A stretch of DNA of 17,926 nucleotides, taken from CAYVTV01 sp964526475. Lineage in GTDB: Bacteria > Bacteroidota > Bacteroidia > Bacteroidales > GCA-2748055. The notes beneath the pieces were generated by a model. It saw only the letters and a program-made list of their open reading frames with translations. It was not told the DNA's origin and searched no databases. The stretch covers positions 1-17,926 of the forward strand of contig CAZGKF010000059.1 of assembly GCA_964526475.1 (NCBI GenBank), written 5' to 3'. Shown one piece after another: positions 6,691 through 13,760 of this stretch. How positions within the stretch are numbered: the first letter of the stretch is position 1; every line of letters starts with the position of its first letter. The position numbers and the translations under genes are program-made.

Positions 6691-8370
6691 ATGAAAAAAA
6701 CTTATAAAAATATTGCTTCTGCAGCTTTTCTGTTTGTTTTTATTGCCATTAGTCTGTTATCAGGTAATTCTCCTTCTAACCAAAGATTAAAAGTAGAGAA
6801 CAAACAAATAAAAAAAACCGGAACAGCTCAAAAGGAGTGGAAAATGAAACCTAAATTAACACAAAAAGATATTGATGCCAAATGGACAAAGAGAAATTCA
6901 GAGCATATGCAAGGATGGTTTTTCAATTACACGGAGATTAAACAGGGGGGCGGCGTTCAACATTTCGGCGGAGAGGAGCCAACACAATCGAACCCCAGGA
7001 TGGTCACGGTTTCTAACGCCATGGAGATGGCGGTAGCGGTCACTGAGGCGCAGGCAGGTGACAGAATCGAACTGACGAGCACCGCGATAAGCGGTAATTA
7101 CACAATCTCTGCCAACGGCACAGCAGACAATCCAATCATAATAACGTCGCAGAACAACAATTGGGGCGGCGGCCTGAGTGGAAATATGATTATTACCGGA
7201 CAACATATAAAGTTTTGGAAAATGCGATTGCATTCAATCGATTTGTCCGGCGCCGACTGTCGTATCTCACGGTGTTACTTTACCGTTGGAAATATCCGCG
7301 TCCGTCCAGGCGGCGTTCGGGCTGTCATCGAATACAACGAGGTACGCAATTACTCGTCGCGGGCAATCTGGTTCAACGCGAATACTGGACCAACAAGACC
7401 CTTTGGGTCATGGGTGCATCACAACTATGTTGTAGACGGCACCGAAACTTCCGATCTTTGGCTAGCGATTGGATGGACCGGCGGCACGCAGGAAGGCGCA
7501 TTCGCCGATCACTCGGGATTATTTGAGTGGAACCTGGTGGAGAACCATCCAATCGGCTTTGCTTTCGAGTCCAAGACCACGAATATCATCTGGCGGTTCA
7601 ACACAGCCCGGAATTGCTCGAATGGCTTTGAGAGCAGAATCGGCAATTTCAACGACTGGATCGGCAACTCGGTCATTTCAGACGCCAACCGGGGGTCTTT
7701 TCAGATGCACGGTAAGGGACATCGCGTCATTGGGAATTACAACAACCGGACGACACCAGACATCAACCAGTCTTATGCAGCAATGAGTGGAACCATCGAA
7801 GCAGAGAATTATCTTAATTCCAGCGTCACGCCGCGATGGGCCAACGCCAAGAATTGCCTGTATTCTGGCAATATCGGCCCCCTTTACATTGGCGGTGGGG
7901 CGTCGGCTTGGAACGTGCCGGCCGACGGGACGGTCATTGAGAACCATTCCGGGCAAATCACGCTGGCCAGCGGTCGACACATCAATACCACCGATAACCG
8001 CAACGGCCCTTCTACCGTTACCGTGCCACAATACGTCATCCTTCAACCCTCGGATGTCGGGCCAAATGCAAATCTGTCTCCCACCTCAGTAAACCCAGAA
8101 TCCACAAGAATTTCCAGCAAATCAGATGTAATAATATACATGGCCGATAACATCCTTAAGGTTGCGGGGTATACTCCCGGAAAAGGGAGGACACTGATCC
8201 ATGGATACAATTTCCAGGGCAGTGAGATTTTCTCTTCTCCTGTTGAGACATTGCCCGATGGTTCGTTTGAATGGAAAAGAAATACAACTAACACAGCTTC
8301 ACCAATTATTGTACAGATTCTGCACAATGGACAAGTCCTTGTTTCCAGGGTAATTATAACTGTAAATTAA
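6691..8370 (+). CDS. Chimeric PL6-like parallel beta-helix lyase, secreted
   Basis: The 559-residue protein has a signal peptide (hydrophobic ~8-24) and a Lys-rich spacer (~30-80). A beta-helix core (~86-450) opens with MVTVSNAMEMAVAVTEAQAG then DRIELTS, as in PL6. The candidate base and acid are K295 (AFESKTTN) and R316 (FESRIG), 21 residues apart as in chondroitinase B K250/R271. The E-x-E Ca2+ ligand pair is not present: positions -7 and -5 from K295 are I288 and F290. The usual RHG is RIG. A linker, VPQYVILQPSDVGPNA (445-460), leads to the same sorting-like tail as the lyase at 4100. G+C counted over 60-base lines is 20 at 6781, 34 at 7261, 38 at 7921 and 22 at 8281, so the core is foreign-looking. 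It could be a related beta-helix lyase outside PL6. Confidence 0.75.
   Translation: MKKTYKNIASAAFLFVFIAISLLSGNSPSNQRLKVENKQIKKTGTAQKEWKMKPKLTQKDIDAKWTKRNSEHMQGWFFNYTEIKQGGGVQHFGGEEPTQSNPRMVTVSNAMEMAVAVTEAQAGDRIELTSTAISGNYTISANGTADNPIIITSQNNNWGGGLSGNMIITGQHIKFWKMRLHSIDLSGADCRISRCYFTVGNIRVRPGGVRAVIEYNEVRNYSSRAIWFNANTGPTRPFGSWVHHNYVVDGTETSDLWLAIGWTGGTQEGAFADHSGLFEWNLVENHPIGFAFESKTTNIIWRFNTARNCSNGFESRIGNFNDWIGNSVISDANRGSFQMHGKGHRVIGNYNNRTTPDINQSYAAMSGTIEAENYLNSSVTPRWANAKNCLYSGNIGPLYIGGGASAWNVPADGTVIENHSGQITLASGRHINTTDNRNGPSTVTVPQYVILQPSDVGPNANLSPTSVNPESTRISSKSDVIIYMADNILKVAGYTPGKGRTLIHGYNFQGSEIFSSPVETLPDGSFEWKRNTTNTASPIIVQILHNGQVLVSRVIITVN
6940..8055 (+). other. High-G+C, foreign-looking catalytic core inside the second lyase gene
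   Basis: From about 6940 to 8055 base composition rises to ~57-63% G+C in sampled 60-base lines, against ~33-37% in the same gene's ends. Codons shift to GGC, CGG, ATC and AAC forms, and long stop-free frames appear on both strands, as expected for G+C-rich DNA. Edges are approximate (roughly plus or minus 15 bases) and were judged by eye. Confidence 0.7.
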
Positions 8371-8402
8371 GCATTAAAACTTTAAATTATCAGTAATAAC
8401 CG
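8242..8402 (+). repeat. Direct repeat, copy 2: shared lyase 3' tail and flank
   Basis: This is the partner of 5588-5748, with 6 mismatches in 161 bases, running from inside the last 43 codons through the stop and 32 bases of 3' flank. Weaker resemblance (TTTAGCAATG…AAGAAGGA) continues for about 50 bases downstream in both copies. Confidence 0.85.
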
Positions 8403-8649
8403 TCTTTATTCTTTAGCAATGGTAAACTCAAAGAAGGAAATCTACCTATTGAAGCCGGTTAGAACTGATAAATTTAATTTCATTCTAAAAACTAAATTTT
8501 CCGTTAAATAAGTATTATGAAAATAACATATAAAATTATCGGAAATTATAATGATGATGCTAGAACCAATGCCAATCATTATCATGGAGCACTTAGATGC
8601 ACTATTCTTCAGGATGACTTTAAATCAAGTGAGGAAATACATTCCTGGC

Positions 8650-8680
8650 TGTCACCTCGAACGTCAGTGAGAGGTCTCCT
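8650..8680. repeat. Interspersed palindromic repeat, copy B
   Basis: TGTC-ACCTC-GAACGTCAGT-GA-GAGGT-CTCCT is the better-paired relative of copy A at 3979-4009 (26/31 identical), with ACCTC/GAGGT arms. Confidence 0.6.
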
Positions 8681-8698
8681 CCCGGATAGCAGCCTGGC

Positions 8699-8729
8699 TG
8701 TCATTAGCAAAGTTAGTGAGGGTTTTCCT
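8699..8729. repeat. Interspersed palindromic repeat, degenerate copy C
   Basis: TGTCATTAGCAAAGTTAGTG followed by AGGGTTTTCC lies 18 bases after copy B in the same orientation and agrees with it at about two-thirds of positions. A partial inverse copy (GTTAGCAATGACA) is at 5757-5769, in the flank of the first lyase. Confidence 0.4.
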
Positions 8730-8837
8730 TGGAGTTTAAACAGGTGGAATTATAATTTTTCTAAGAATCCGGTAAAAAGTAAACTAAAATTATTTATTTT
8801 TGTCTGAACAGAATTATGTATAAAGATTAGTTGAATC

Positions 8838-8968
8838 AGGGAGAGGGCCGGGCTGGGGCGTAAAGACAGGAATACCGTGATTTCTTCAGAAGGTACCAGT
8901 GGTGTGGCGAAAAGGTAACAATTATTTGATATATTTGGAAGAGACGCCAGGGGTGGGGAGTAAGAGAT
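8838..8968. repeat. Degenerate G-rich intergenic repeats
   Basis: AGGGAGAGGGCCGGGCTGGG (8838-8857) and GCCAGGGGTGGGGAGTAAG (~8948-8966) are G-rich blocks, conspicuous in AT-rich surroundings. They resemble degraded copies of the 'GGAGAGGGCCGGGGTGAGG' intergenic repeat seen across Bacteroidota. No gene is visible from 8808 to 9064 apart from these and the hairpin at 9016. Confidence 0.35.
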
Positions 8969-9015
8969 TAACTATTTAATAATTAAAATATTAAGACATA
9001 ACCATACATACATTA

Positions 9016-9034
9016 CCACCGTTAAAAACGGTGG
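9016..9034. terminator. 8-bp stem hairpin upstream of the sulfatase
   Basis: CCACCGTT (9016-9023), loop AAA, AACGGTGG (9027-9034), then GTTTAT. The stem is perfect and followed by a modest T-rich stretch 30 bases before the sulfatase ATG. It could end upstream transcription or be another repeat-type palindrome. Confidence 0.4.
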
Positions 9035-9064
9035 GTTTATAACTTTAATTAAATAAAATTTATT

Positions 9065-10453
9065 ATGAAAAATTTATTGACTTTTTCCTTGCTCTTAGTA
9101 ACCCGCTTTCTTAATTCACAGGATAGTCCTAATATTGTGCTTATTGTTGCAGATGATCTGGGATATGGAGATTTAAGTTGTTATGGTTCAGAAGATATTA
9201 AAACCCCCATTCTGGATAATATGGCAAAAGAAGGAGTAAAATTCACTAACTTTTATGCAAACGGACCTGAGTGTTCTCCAACCAGAACCGCTTTATTAAC
9301 CGGAAGGTACCAGCAGCGTGTAGGAGGCCTTGAATGTGCAATTGGTTTGAATGATGTAGGAAGATATGAAGAGGCTCTGGCACTGTCAGACCGTAAAGAT
9401 ATCGGGCTGCCTGTTCATTTCAACGCTATCCCATCCATATTTAATGAAAAAGGTTATAACACAGCTCTTATTGGGAAGTGGCATCTGGGGGGACTCGAAA
9501 GATTCAGGCCTAACGCTCATGGCTTTGATTATTCCATAGGCTGCCTGGGCGGAGGAGTGGATTACTTTCATCATACAGAACCACGCGGAGTATTTATCGG
9601 TATATGGATGGACGGCAACCATGATTTTTACAGAAATGGAGCCCCTCATCATCGAGAAGGGTATTATATGACACATCTTATAACAGATGAATCTGTGGAA
9701 TGGCTTAACATACAGGACAGTTCAAAACCATTTTTCCTGTACGTTCCTTATACTGCTCCTCACGGGCCTATACAGGGTCCTGATGATTACCTGCCTGAGA
9801 AAATAACTGTGGAAGAATGGCATAACACAAAAGGGAAACCATATGGCGCAATGATTGAATCGATGGATGCCGGTATTGGGAAAATTCTTGATAAACTCGA
9901 AGAAAAAGGCTTTGCTGAAAATACAATTGTCATTTTTTTCTCAGATAATGGCTGCGCCGGAGTAGGAAGCGCCGGCCCACTTTCAGGAAAAAAAGGGCAG
10001 GTTTTTGAAGGTGGAATACGTGTACCCTGCATCATTAAATGGCCGGGGAAAATTAAACCAGGTCAGGTTTCTGATCAGATGGCTATAAGTATGGATCTTA
10101 CAAATTCTTTTTCGAAGATTATCGGCGGAAACCCACCCAGACCATTTGACGGCATTGATATTATCGGGCATATAGTATCCGGAGAGAAAGATTATCCGCG
10201 TACATTATTCTGGAGATACAAAAGAGCAACTACTGTGCGGAAAGCTTTAAGAGATAATACAATGAAATACATATGCAATATTGAAGGAGAGGAAATAAAT
10301 GAATATGTATTTGACCTGGCAAACGATATTGCAGAAAAAAATAATCTGGCAGAAACCAATAAAAGGGAACTAAACAGACTCAGAAAACTAATGACAACCT
10401 GGGAAGCTGATGTTAAACCCGAAAGGTATGATTTTTTCAGGAAATTTGAATAG
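9065..10453 (+). CDS. Secreted formylglycine-dependent sulfatase (S1 family)
   Basis: The 462-residue protein is an arylsulfatase-type enzyme that hydrolyses sulfate esters, here probably on glycans. After a signal peptide (~1-18) it shows PNIVLIVADDLGYGD (metal-binding D30, D31). The formylglycine motif C-S-P-T-R is at C70-R74, followed by ALLTGRYQQR; Cys70 would be oxidised by an anaerobic-type or FGE maturase encoded elsewhere. Further on are IGKWHLGG (K138, H140), APHGP (H233), FFSDNG (D294, N295) and SGKKGQVFEGGIRVP (K309/K310), which complete the active site. Length and motif order are normal for S1 sulfatases, and nothing looks broken. It lies downstream of two lyases on the same strand, but 700 bases and a hairpin separate it from them. 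The context favours a sulfated uronate-rich polysaccharide substrate, which is inference. Confidence 0.9.
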   Translation: MKNLLTFSLLLVTRFLNSQDSPNIVLIVADDLGYGDLSCYGSEDIKTPILDNMAKEGVKFTNFYANGPECSPTRTALLTGRYQQRVGGLECAIGLNDVGRYEEALALSDRKDIGLPVHFNAIPSIFNEKGYNTALIGKWHLGGLERFRPNAHGFDYSIGCLGGGVDYFHHTEPRGVFIGIWMDGNHDFYRNGAPHHREGYYMTHLITDESVEWLNIQDSSKPFFLYVPYTAPHGPIQGPDDYLPEKITVEEWHNTKGKPYGAMIESMDAGIGKILDKLEEKGFAENTIVIFFSDNGCAGVGSAGPLSGKKGQVFEGGIRVPCIIKWPGKIKPGQVSDQMAISMDLTNSFSKIIGGNPPRPFDGIDIIGHIVSGEKDYPRTLFWRYKRATTVRKALRDNTMKYICNIEGEEINEYVFDLANDIAEKNNLAETNKRELNRLRKLMTTWEADVKPERYDFFRKFE

Positions 10454-10469
10454 GAATATATTTAATTAC

Positions 10470-10483
10470 ACCGCTTGTGCGGT
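10470..10483. terminator. Short hairpin after the sulfatase
   Basis: ACCGC (10470-10474), TTGT, GCGGT (10479-10483) then TTAAT, 17 bases after the sulfatase stop. It is a plausible weak terminator. Confidence 0.4.
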
Positions 10484-10510
10484 TTAATGACATGTAACCG
10501 TTTAGCAACA

Positions 10511-10562
10511 AAACCCGGAGGGTTGAAATTAGAATAGCCCGGGGCGCTTGTGCCCTGGGTTA
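10511..10562. repeat. Palindromic intergenic repeat
   Basis: AACCCGGAGGGTTGAA is followed by a hairpin CCCGGGGC (10538-10545) / GCCCTGGG (10552-10559) with one G-T pair. This two-part unit resembles the 'aaccctgaagggttgaat…cccggg' repeats common in Bacteroidota intergenic DNA. Confidence 0.45.
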
Positions 10563-10583
10563 ACTGCATCAATATCCCCGTGA

Positions 10584-10667
10584 ATGAGGAAGTTCAACCC
10601 TGCCAGTATTTCTGTTCCGGAATATATTATTCTTAATCCTTCTGATGTAGGACCCGATGCTCCCTGA
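10584..10667 (+). pseudogene. Relic of a third lyase C-terminal linker
   Basis: This frame reads …ASIS-VPEYIILNPSDVGPDA-P-stop. It aligns without gaps to the linker of the lyase at 6691-8370 (…STVT-VPQYVILQPSDVGPNA-N), with 13 identical residues in 22, and differs at many third positions. The stop falls where the tail domain should begin, and an in-frame stop (10581-10583) precedes the fragment. The beta-helix core and the tail are absent. It shows that a third paralog with this linker once stood downstream of the sulfatase. The rest of 10668-10766 shows nothing. Confidence 0.6.
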
Positions 10668-10766
10668 TTATATAACACTATAAAATACAAGCCAAACAAC
10701 TACCTCCAAAGTATAAATACCTGAATATTCTTTTCCAATTAACAAAATAAAAATATTAACAAAAAC

Positions 10767-10800
10767 TTGTACCCTATAAGTTATTAAATTTTTATATTTG
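10767..10800 (+). promoter_or_regulatory. Promoter of the cytochrome bd operon
   Basis: TTG (10767-10769), 23 bases, then TATATTTG (10793-10800) fit the Bacteroidota -33/-7 consensus (TTTG; TAnnTTTG), at the long end of accepted spacing. The box ends 17 bases before the first ATG of the operon. Confidence 0.6.
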
Positions 10801-10817
10801 AAAATTATAGCAAAAAC

Positions 10818-11039
10818 ATGAGCATGAAACCTGACATTTTTACCCGTATCTTAAGGTTTTATTACGAAGGTTTCAGAAACATGGACAAATGGGGAAGGCA
10901 GGTCTGGTTCATTATTATCCTCAAACTTTTCATCATGTTTGCCATATTAAAGCTTTTTTTCTTCTCCGATTTTTTGAATTCAAATTTTAAAAATGATGAA
11001 GAAAGAAGCGAATACGTTCTTGAGCAACTAACAAAATAA
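10818..11039 (+). CDS. DUF4492 small membrane protein preceding cydA
   Basis: The 73-residue protein contains FYYEGFRNMDKWGRQVW then one hydrophobic helix (~29-49, ILKLFIMFAILKLFFFSDFL) and a charged, acidic C-terminal tail. This is the DUF4492 pattern, which I recall as a small protein encoded just upstream of cydAB in Bacteroidota. Its function is unknown. The conserved linkage suggests a role in assembly, stability or regulation of the bd oxidase. It is the first gene of the operon, 10 bases before cydA, behind a good promoter. A second Met at codon 3 (10824) is an alternative start. Confidence 0.8.
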   Translation: MSMKPDIFTRILRFYYEGFRNMDKWGRQVWFIIILKLFIMFAILKLFFFSDFLNSNFKNDEERSEYVLEQLTK

Positions 11040-11049
11040 TCACAAAACC

Positions 11050-12618
11050 ATGTTGGAAAATATTGATTTTTCTTTGGTCAACTGGTCGAGAGCACAATTT
11101 GCGCTGACTGCAATGTACCATTGGCTTTTTGTTCCATTAACCCTTGGATTGTCATTTATTATGGCTTTCATGGAAACAATCTATGTTAAAACAGGTGATC
11201 CTGAATGGAAAAGAATCACCAAATTCTGGATGACCCTTTTCGGAATTAATTTTGCAATCGGAGTAGCTACCGGGATAATCCTTGAATTTGAGTTTGGAAC
11301 CAATTGGTCAAATTACTCCTGGTTTGTTGGGGATATCTTTGGGGCTCCATTAGCAGTGGAAGGGATAATGGCATTCTTCATGGAATCCACTTTCATCGCC
11401 ATAATGTTTTTTGGATGGAACAAAGTAAGCAGGAAATTTCATCTTTTATCGACCTGGCTTGTAGCCTTTGGTGCTAACCTTTCGGCTTTATGGATACTTG
11501 TTGCCAATGCCTGGATGCAATATCCTGTTGGCATGCAGTTTAATCCTGAAACAGCCAGGAATGAGATGACCAATTTCTGGGAAGTATTATTTTCCCCTGT
11601 CGCAGTAAACAAGTTTCTTCATACTATTTCCTCAGGTTTCGTGCTTGCTTCAGTTTTTGTGATCAGTATAAGTGCATGGTATATTTTGAAGAAAAGAGAA
11701 TTGTTACTGGCAAAACGAAGCATAATCATTGCAAGTGTTTTCGGTTTGCTTTCTTCCATATACCTTATTGGAACGGGTGATGGTTCAACAAGGCAACTGG
11801 CCCATATCCAGCCGATGAAGTTTGCCGCTATCGAAGGTCTTTACCAGGGACATGAAGGAGCAGGTCTGATCGCTATTGGAATAATGTCAAATGTTCCTTA
11901 CGATCCCGAGGATGAAAATATCAAAGATTTCAGTTTTACCATTAAGTTTCCCAACCTTCTTTCATATATGGCATACGGGTCATGGGATGCTTTTGTCCCG
12001 GGTATTAATGACCTGATAAACGGAAATCCTGAAGAAGGTATTATGTCAGCTGCTGAAAAAATAGAAAGGGGGAGGATAGCTGTTGGAGATCTCAGGGAAC
12101 TAAAAGAGGCAAAACAGCGAGGTGATATTACTACATTCGAAAAAATTAAAGCCAGATTTTATGATCCGGGATATAGAAGTGAATTTTTTAAATATTTCGG
12201 ATATGGTTTTGTTGATGATGAAAAATATCTTATACCTAATGTGCCCCTGGCTTTTTATTCCTTCCATATTATGGTGATATTCGGGTTCCTGTTTGTGCTC
12301 CTGTTTGCCCTCTCTCTCTTTTTTGTTTATAAAAGAAGTATTGAGAGAAGAAAGTGGTTTCTTCGTTTTGCTTTATTCTCTTTGCCATTACCCTATCTGG
12401 CCGGACAGGCGGGATGGGTGGTTGCTGAAACCGGCAGGCAGCCATGGGTAATCCAGGATCTTATGACAACTTCAGTAGCTGTGTCACAAATAAATACTAA
12501 CATGGTACAAATTACATTCTGGCTTTTTGCCGCTATTTTTACTGCGCTTGCTATCGCGGAAGTTAGCATAATGATCAGGCAGATTAAAAACGGTCCTAAA
12601 GAGGAAGGAGGGAAATAA
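11050..12618 (+). CDS. cydA: Cytochrome bd ubiquinol oxidase subunit I
   Basis: CydA carries the haems b558, b595 and d, oxidises quinol and reduces O2 to water in the inner membrane, giving high-affinity respiration. The 522-residue product is full length. Visible ligands are His24 (TAMYHWLFVPLTLG), the Glu pair E104/E112 (LAVEGIMAFFMESTF), His191 (NKFLHTISSGF) and Met408 (SFHIMVIFG). The quinol-site K257 and E262 lie in QPMKFAAIEG, and the conserved ETGRQPW is at 460-466. The loop between ~260 and ~395 is the Q-loop region. Nothing key is missing. It is followed by cydB after one base, with a strong AAGGAGG Shine-Dalgarno (12605-12611) at the end of cydA. Confidence 0.97.
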   Translation: MLENIDFSLVNWSRAQFALTAMYHWLFVPLTLGLSFIMAFMETIYVKTGDPEWKRITKFWMTLFGINFAIGVATGIILEFEFGTNWSNYSWFVGDIFGAPLAVEGIMAFFMESTFIAIMFFGWNKVSRKFHLLSTWLVAFGANLSALWILVANAWMQYPVGMQFNPETARNEMTNFWEVLFSPVAVNKFLHTISSGFVLASVFVISISAWYILKKRELLLAKRSIIIASVFGLLSSIYLIGTGDGSTRQLAHIQPMKFAAIEGLYQGHEGAGLIAIGIMSNVPYDPEDENIKDFSFTIKFPNLLSYMAYGSWDAFVPGINDLINGNPEEGIMSAAEKIERGRIAVGDLRELKEAKQRGDITTFEKIKARFYDPGYRSEFFKYFGYGFVDDEKYLIPNVPLAFYSFHIMVIFGFLFVLLFALSLFFVYKRSIERRKWFLRFALFSLPLPYLAGQAGWVVAETGRQPWVIQDLMTTSVAVSQINTNMVQITFWLFAAIFTALAIAEVSIMIRQIKNGPKEEGGK

Positions 12619-12619
12619 A

Positions 12620-13750
12620 ATGCTGGAAAATATTTCACACCTGGCATTACAACAATACTGGTGGGCAATTATTTCCCTACTCGCCAGTCTTCTGGTTTTC
12701 CTTATGTTTGTTCAGGGCGGGCAAACTCTTATTTACAATCTTGCAAAAACTGAAATGGAGAAGACTATCCTTATCAATGCCCTGGGCAGAAAATGGGAGT
12801 TTACCTTTACTACACTAGTTACATTTGGCGGAGCATTTTTTGCTTCCTTCCCGCTTTTTTATGCTACAAGTTTTGGGGGAGCATACTGGGTGTGGATGGC
12901 CATTTTGTTCAGTTTTGTTATCCAGGCCATTTCCTACGAATTCAGATCAAAACCAAAAAATTTCCTGGGAGCAAAAACTTATGAGTTATTTTTGAAAATT
13001 AATGGTTTCGCAGGAACTATCCTTATTGGAACAGCCGTTGGAACTTTCTTTACAGGATCTAACTTCGTGGTGAACGAAATGAATTTTTCTTCATGGACAA
13101 GCCCGTGGCATGGGCTTGAAGCATTACTTAATTTCCACAACCTGGCCCTGGGGATCTCCGTTTTTGCCCTGGCAAGAATACTTGCCATACACTATTTTTA
13201 CAAAAATATTAATGTGCCAGAAATTATAGAACGGTCAAAAGATATGTTATGGATAAATACCTGCATTTTCCTGCTTGCATTTCTATACTGGTTTATTAAA
13301 CTATTGCTGATGGATGGATTTGCGTACGATCCGGATTCAATGATCGTGTTCCTGGAGAAAAACAAATATTACATTAATCTTATCCAGATGCCGCTAAATA
13401 CTCTTATTCTTGGAATAGGAATACTACTTGTATTATATGGCACTATACATTCACTAATAAGTTTTTTCCCGAATGCTATCTGGTATTCAGGCATTGGAAC
13501 GGTTTTTACGGTTTTCGCTCTTTTCATTCTTTCCGGATATAATAATACCTGCTTCTATCCATCCGTTGCTAACATTCAAAGTTCCCTGCACATTCAGAAT
13601 GCATCATCAAGCTATTATACACTTAAAGTTATGAGCTACGTTTCTTTAATGATGCCTTTTGTATTTGCATATATCTATTATGCCTGGAAAGCTATCAATA
13701 ATAAAAAAATTGATAAGGATGAAATGGAATCCGAAACACATGTTTATTAA
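12620..13750 (+). CDS. cydB: Cytochrome bd ubiquinol oxidase subunit II
   Basis: CydB is the haem-free partner of CydA and is required for the oxidase complex. The 376-residue protein is strongly hydrophobic, with about eight or nine membrane helices. The N-terminus (LQQYWWAIISLLASLLVFLM then FVQGGQTL) and GRKWEFTFTTLVTFGGAFFA match the CydB family, and FEGLEA-like WHGLEALLNFHNLALG is a conserved central segment. The start is set by the AAGGAGGG Shine-Dalgarno at 12605-12612, 7 bases before the ATG. A further small membrane-protein gene begins 10 bases after its stop. Confidence 0.95.
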   Translation: MLENISHLALQQYWWAIISLLASLLVFLMFVQGGQTLIYNLAKTEMEKTILINALGRKWEFTFTTLVTFGGAFFASFPLFYATSFGGAYWVWMAILFSFVIQAISYEFRSKPKNFLGAKTYELFLKINGFAGTILIGTAVGTFFTGSNFVVNEMNFSSWTSPWHGLEALLNFHNLALGISVFALARILAIHYFYKNINVPEIIERSKDMLWINTCIFLLAFLYWFIKLLLMDGFAYDPDSMIVFLEKNKYYINLIQMPLNTLILGIGILLVLYGTIHSLISFFPNAIWYSGIGTVFTVFALFILSGYNNTCFYPSVANIQSSLHIQNASSSYYTLKVMSYVSLMMPFVFAYIYYAWKAINNKKIDKDEMESETHVY

Positions 13751-13760
13751 AATTAAATCT

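Larger units (their letters stand above)
8517..8807 (+). other. Doubtful 96-codon open frame, partly made of repeat DNA
   Basis: The frame begins MKITYKIIGNYNDD, and the DNA around its ATG resembles the start region of the lyase at 6691 (GTTAAAT…TATGAAAA…TATAAAA; MKKTYKNI). From codon ~43 it is built from two tandem copies of the interspersed palindromic repeat. It has no signal peptide and no family resemblance. It may be a decayed start of another lyase-like gene, but is more likely non-coding. Confidence 0.25.

Noticed and set aside
7161..8092. Several 100-120 codon open frames in other frames and on the opposite strand inside the second lyase
   Set aside because: They result from the high G+C, stop-poor core. 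Their products are Arg/Ser/Pro-rich with no domain or start signal, whereas the 559-residue frame has a coherent beta-helix.
8930..8937. TATATTTG, a consensus -7 box upstream of the sulfatase
   Set aside because: No TTG/TTTG lies 17-23 bases upstream, and a strong hairpin (9016-9034) stands between it and the gene.
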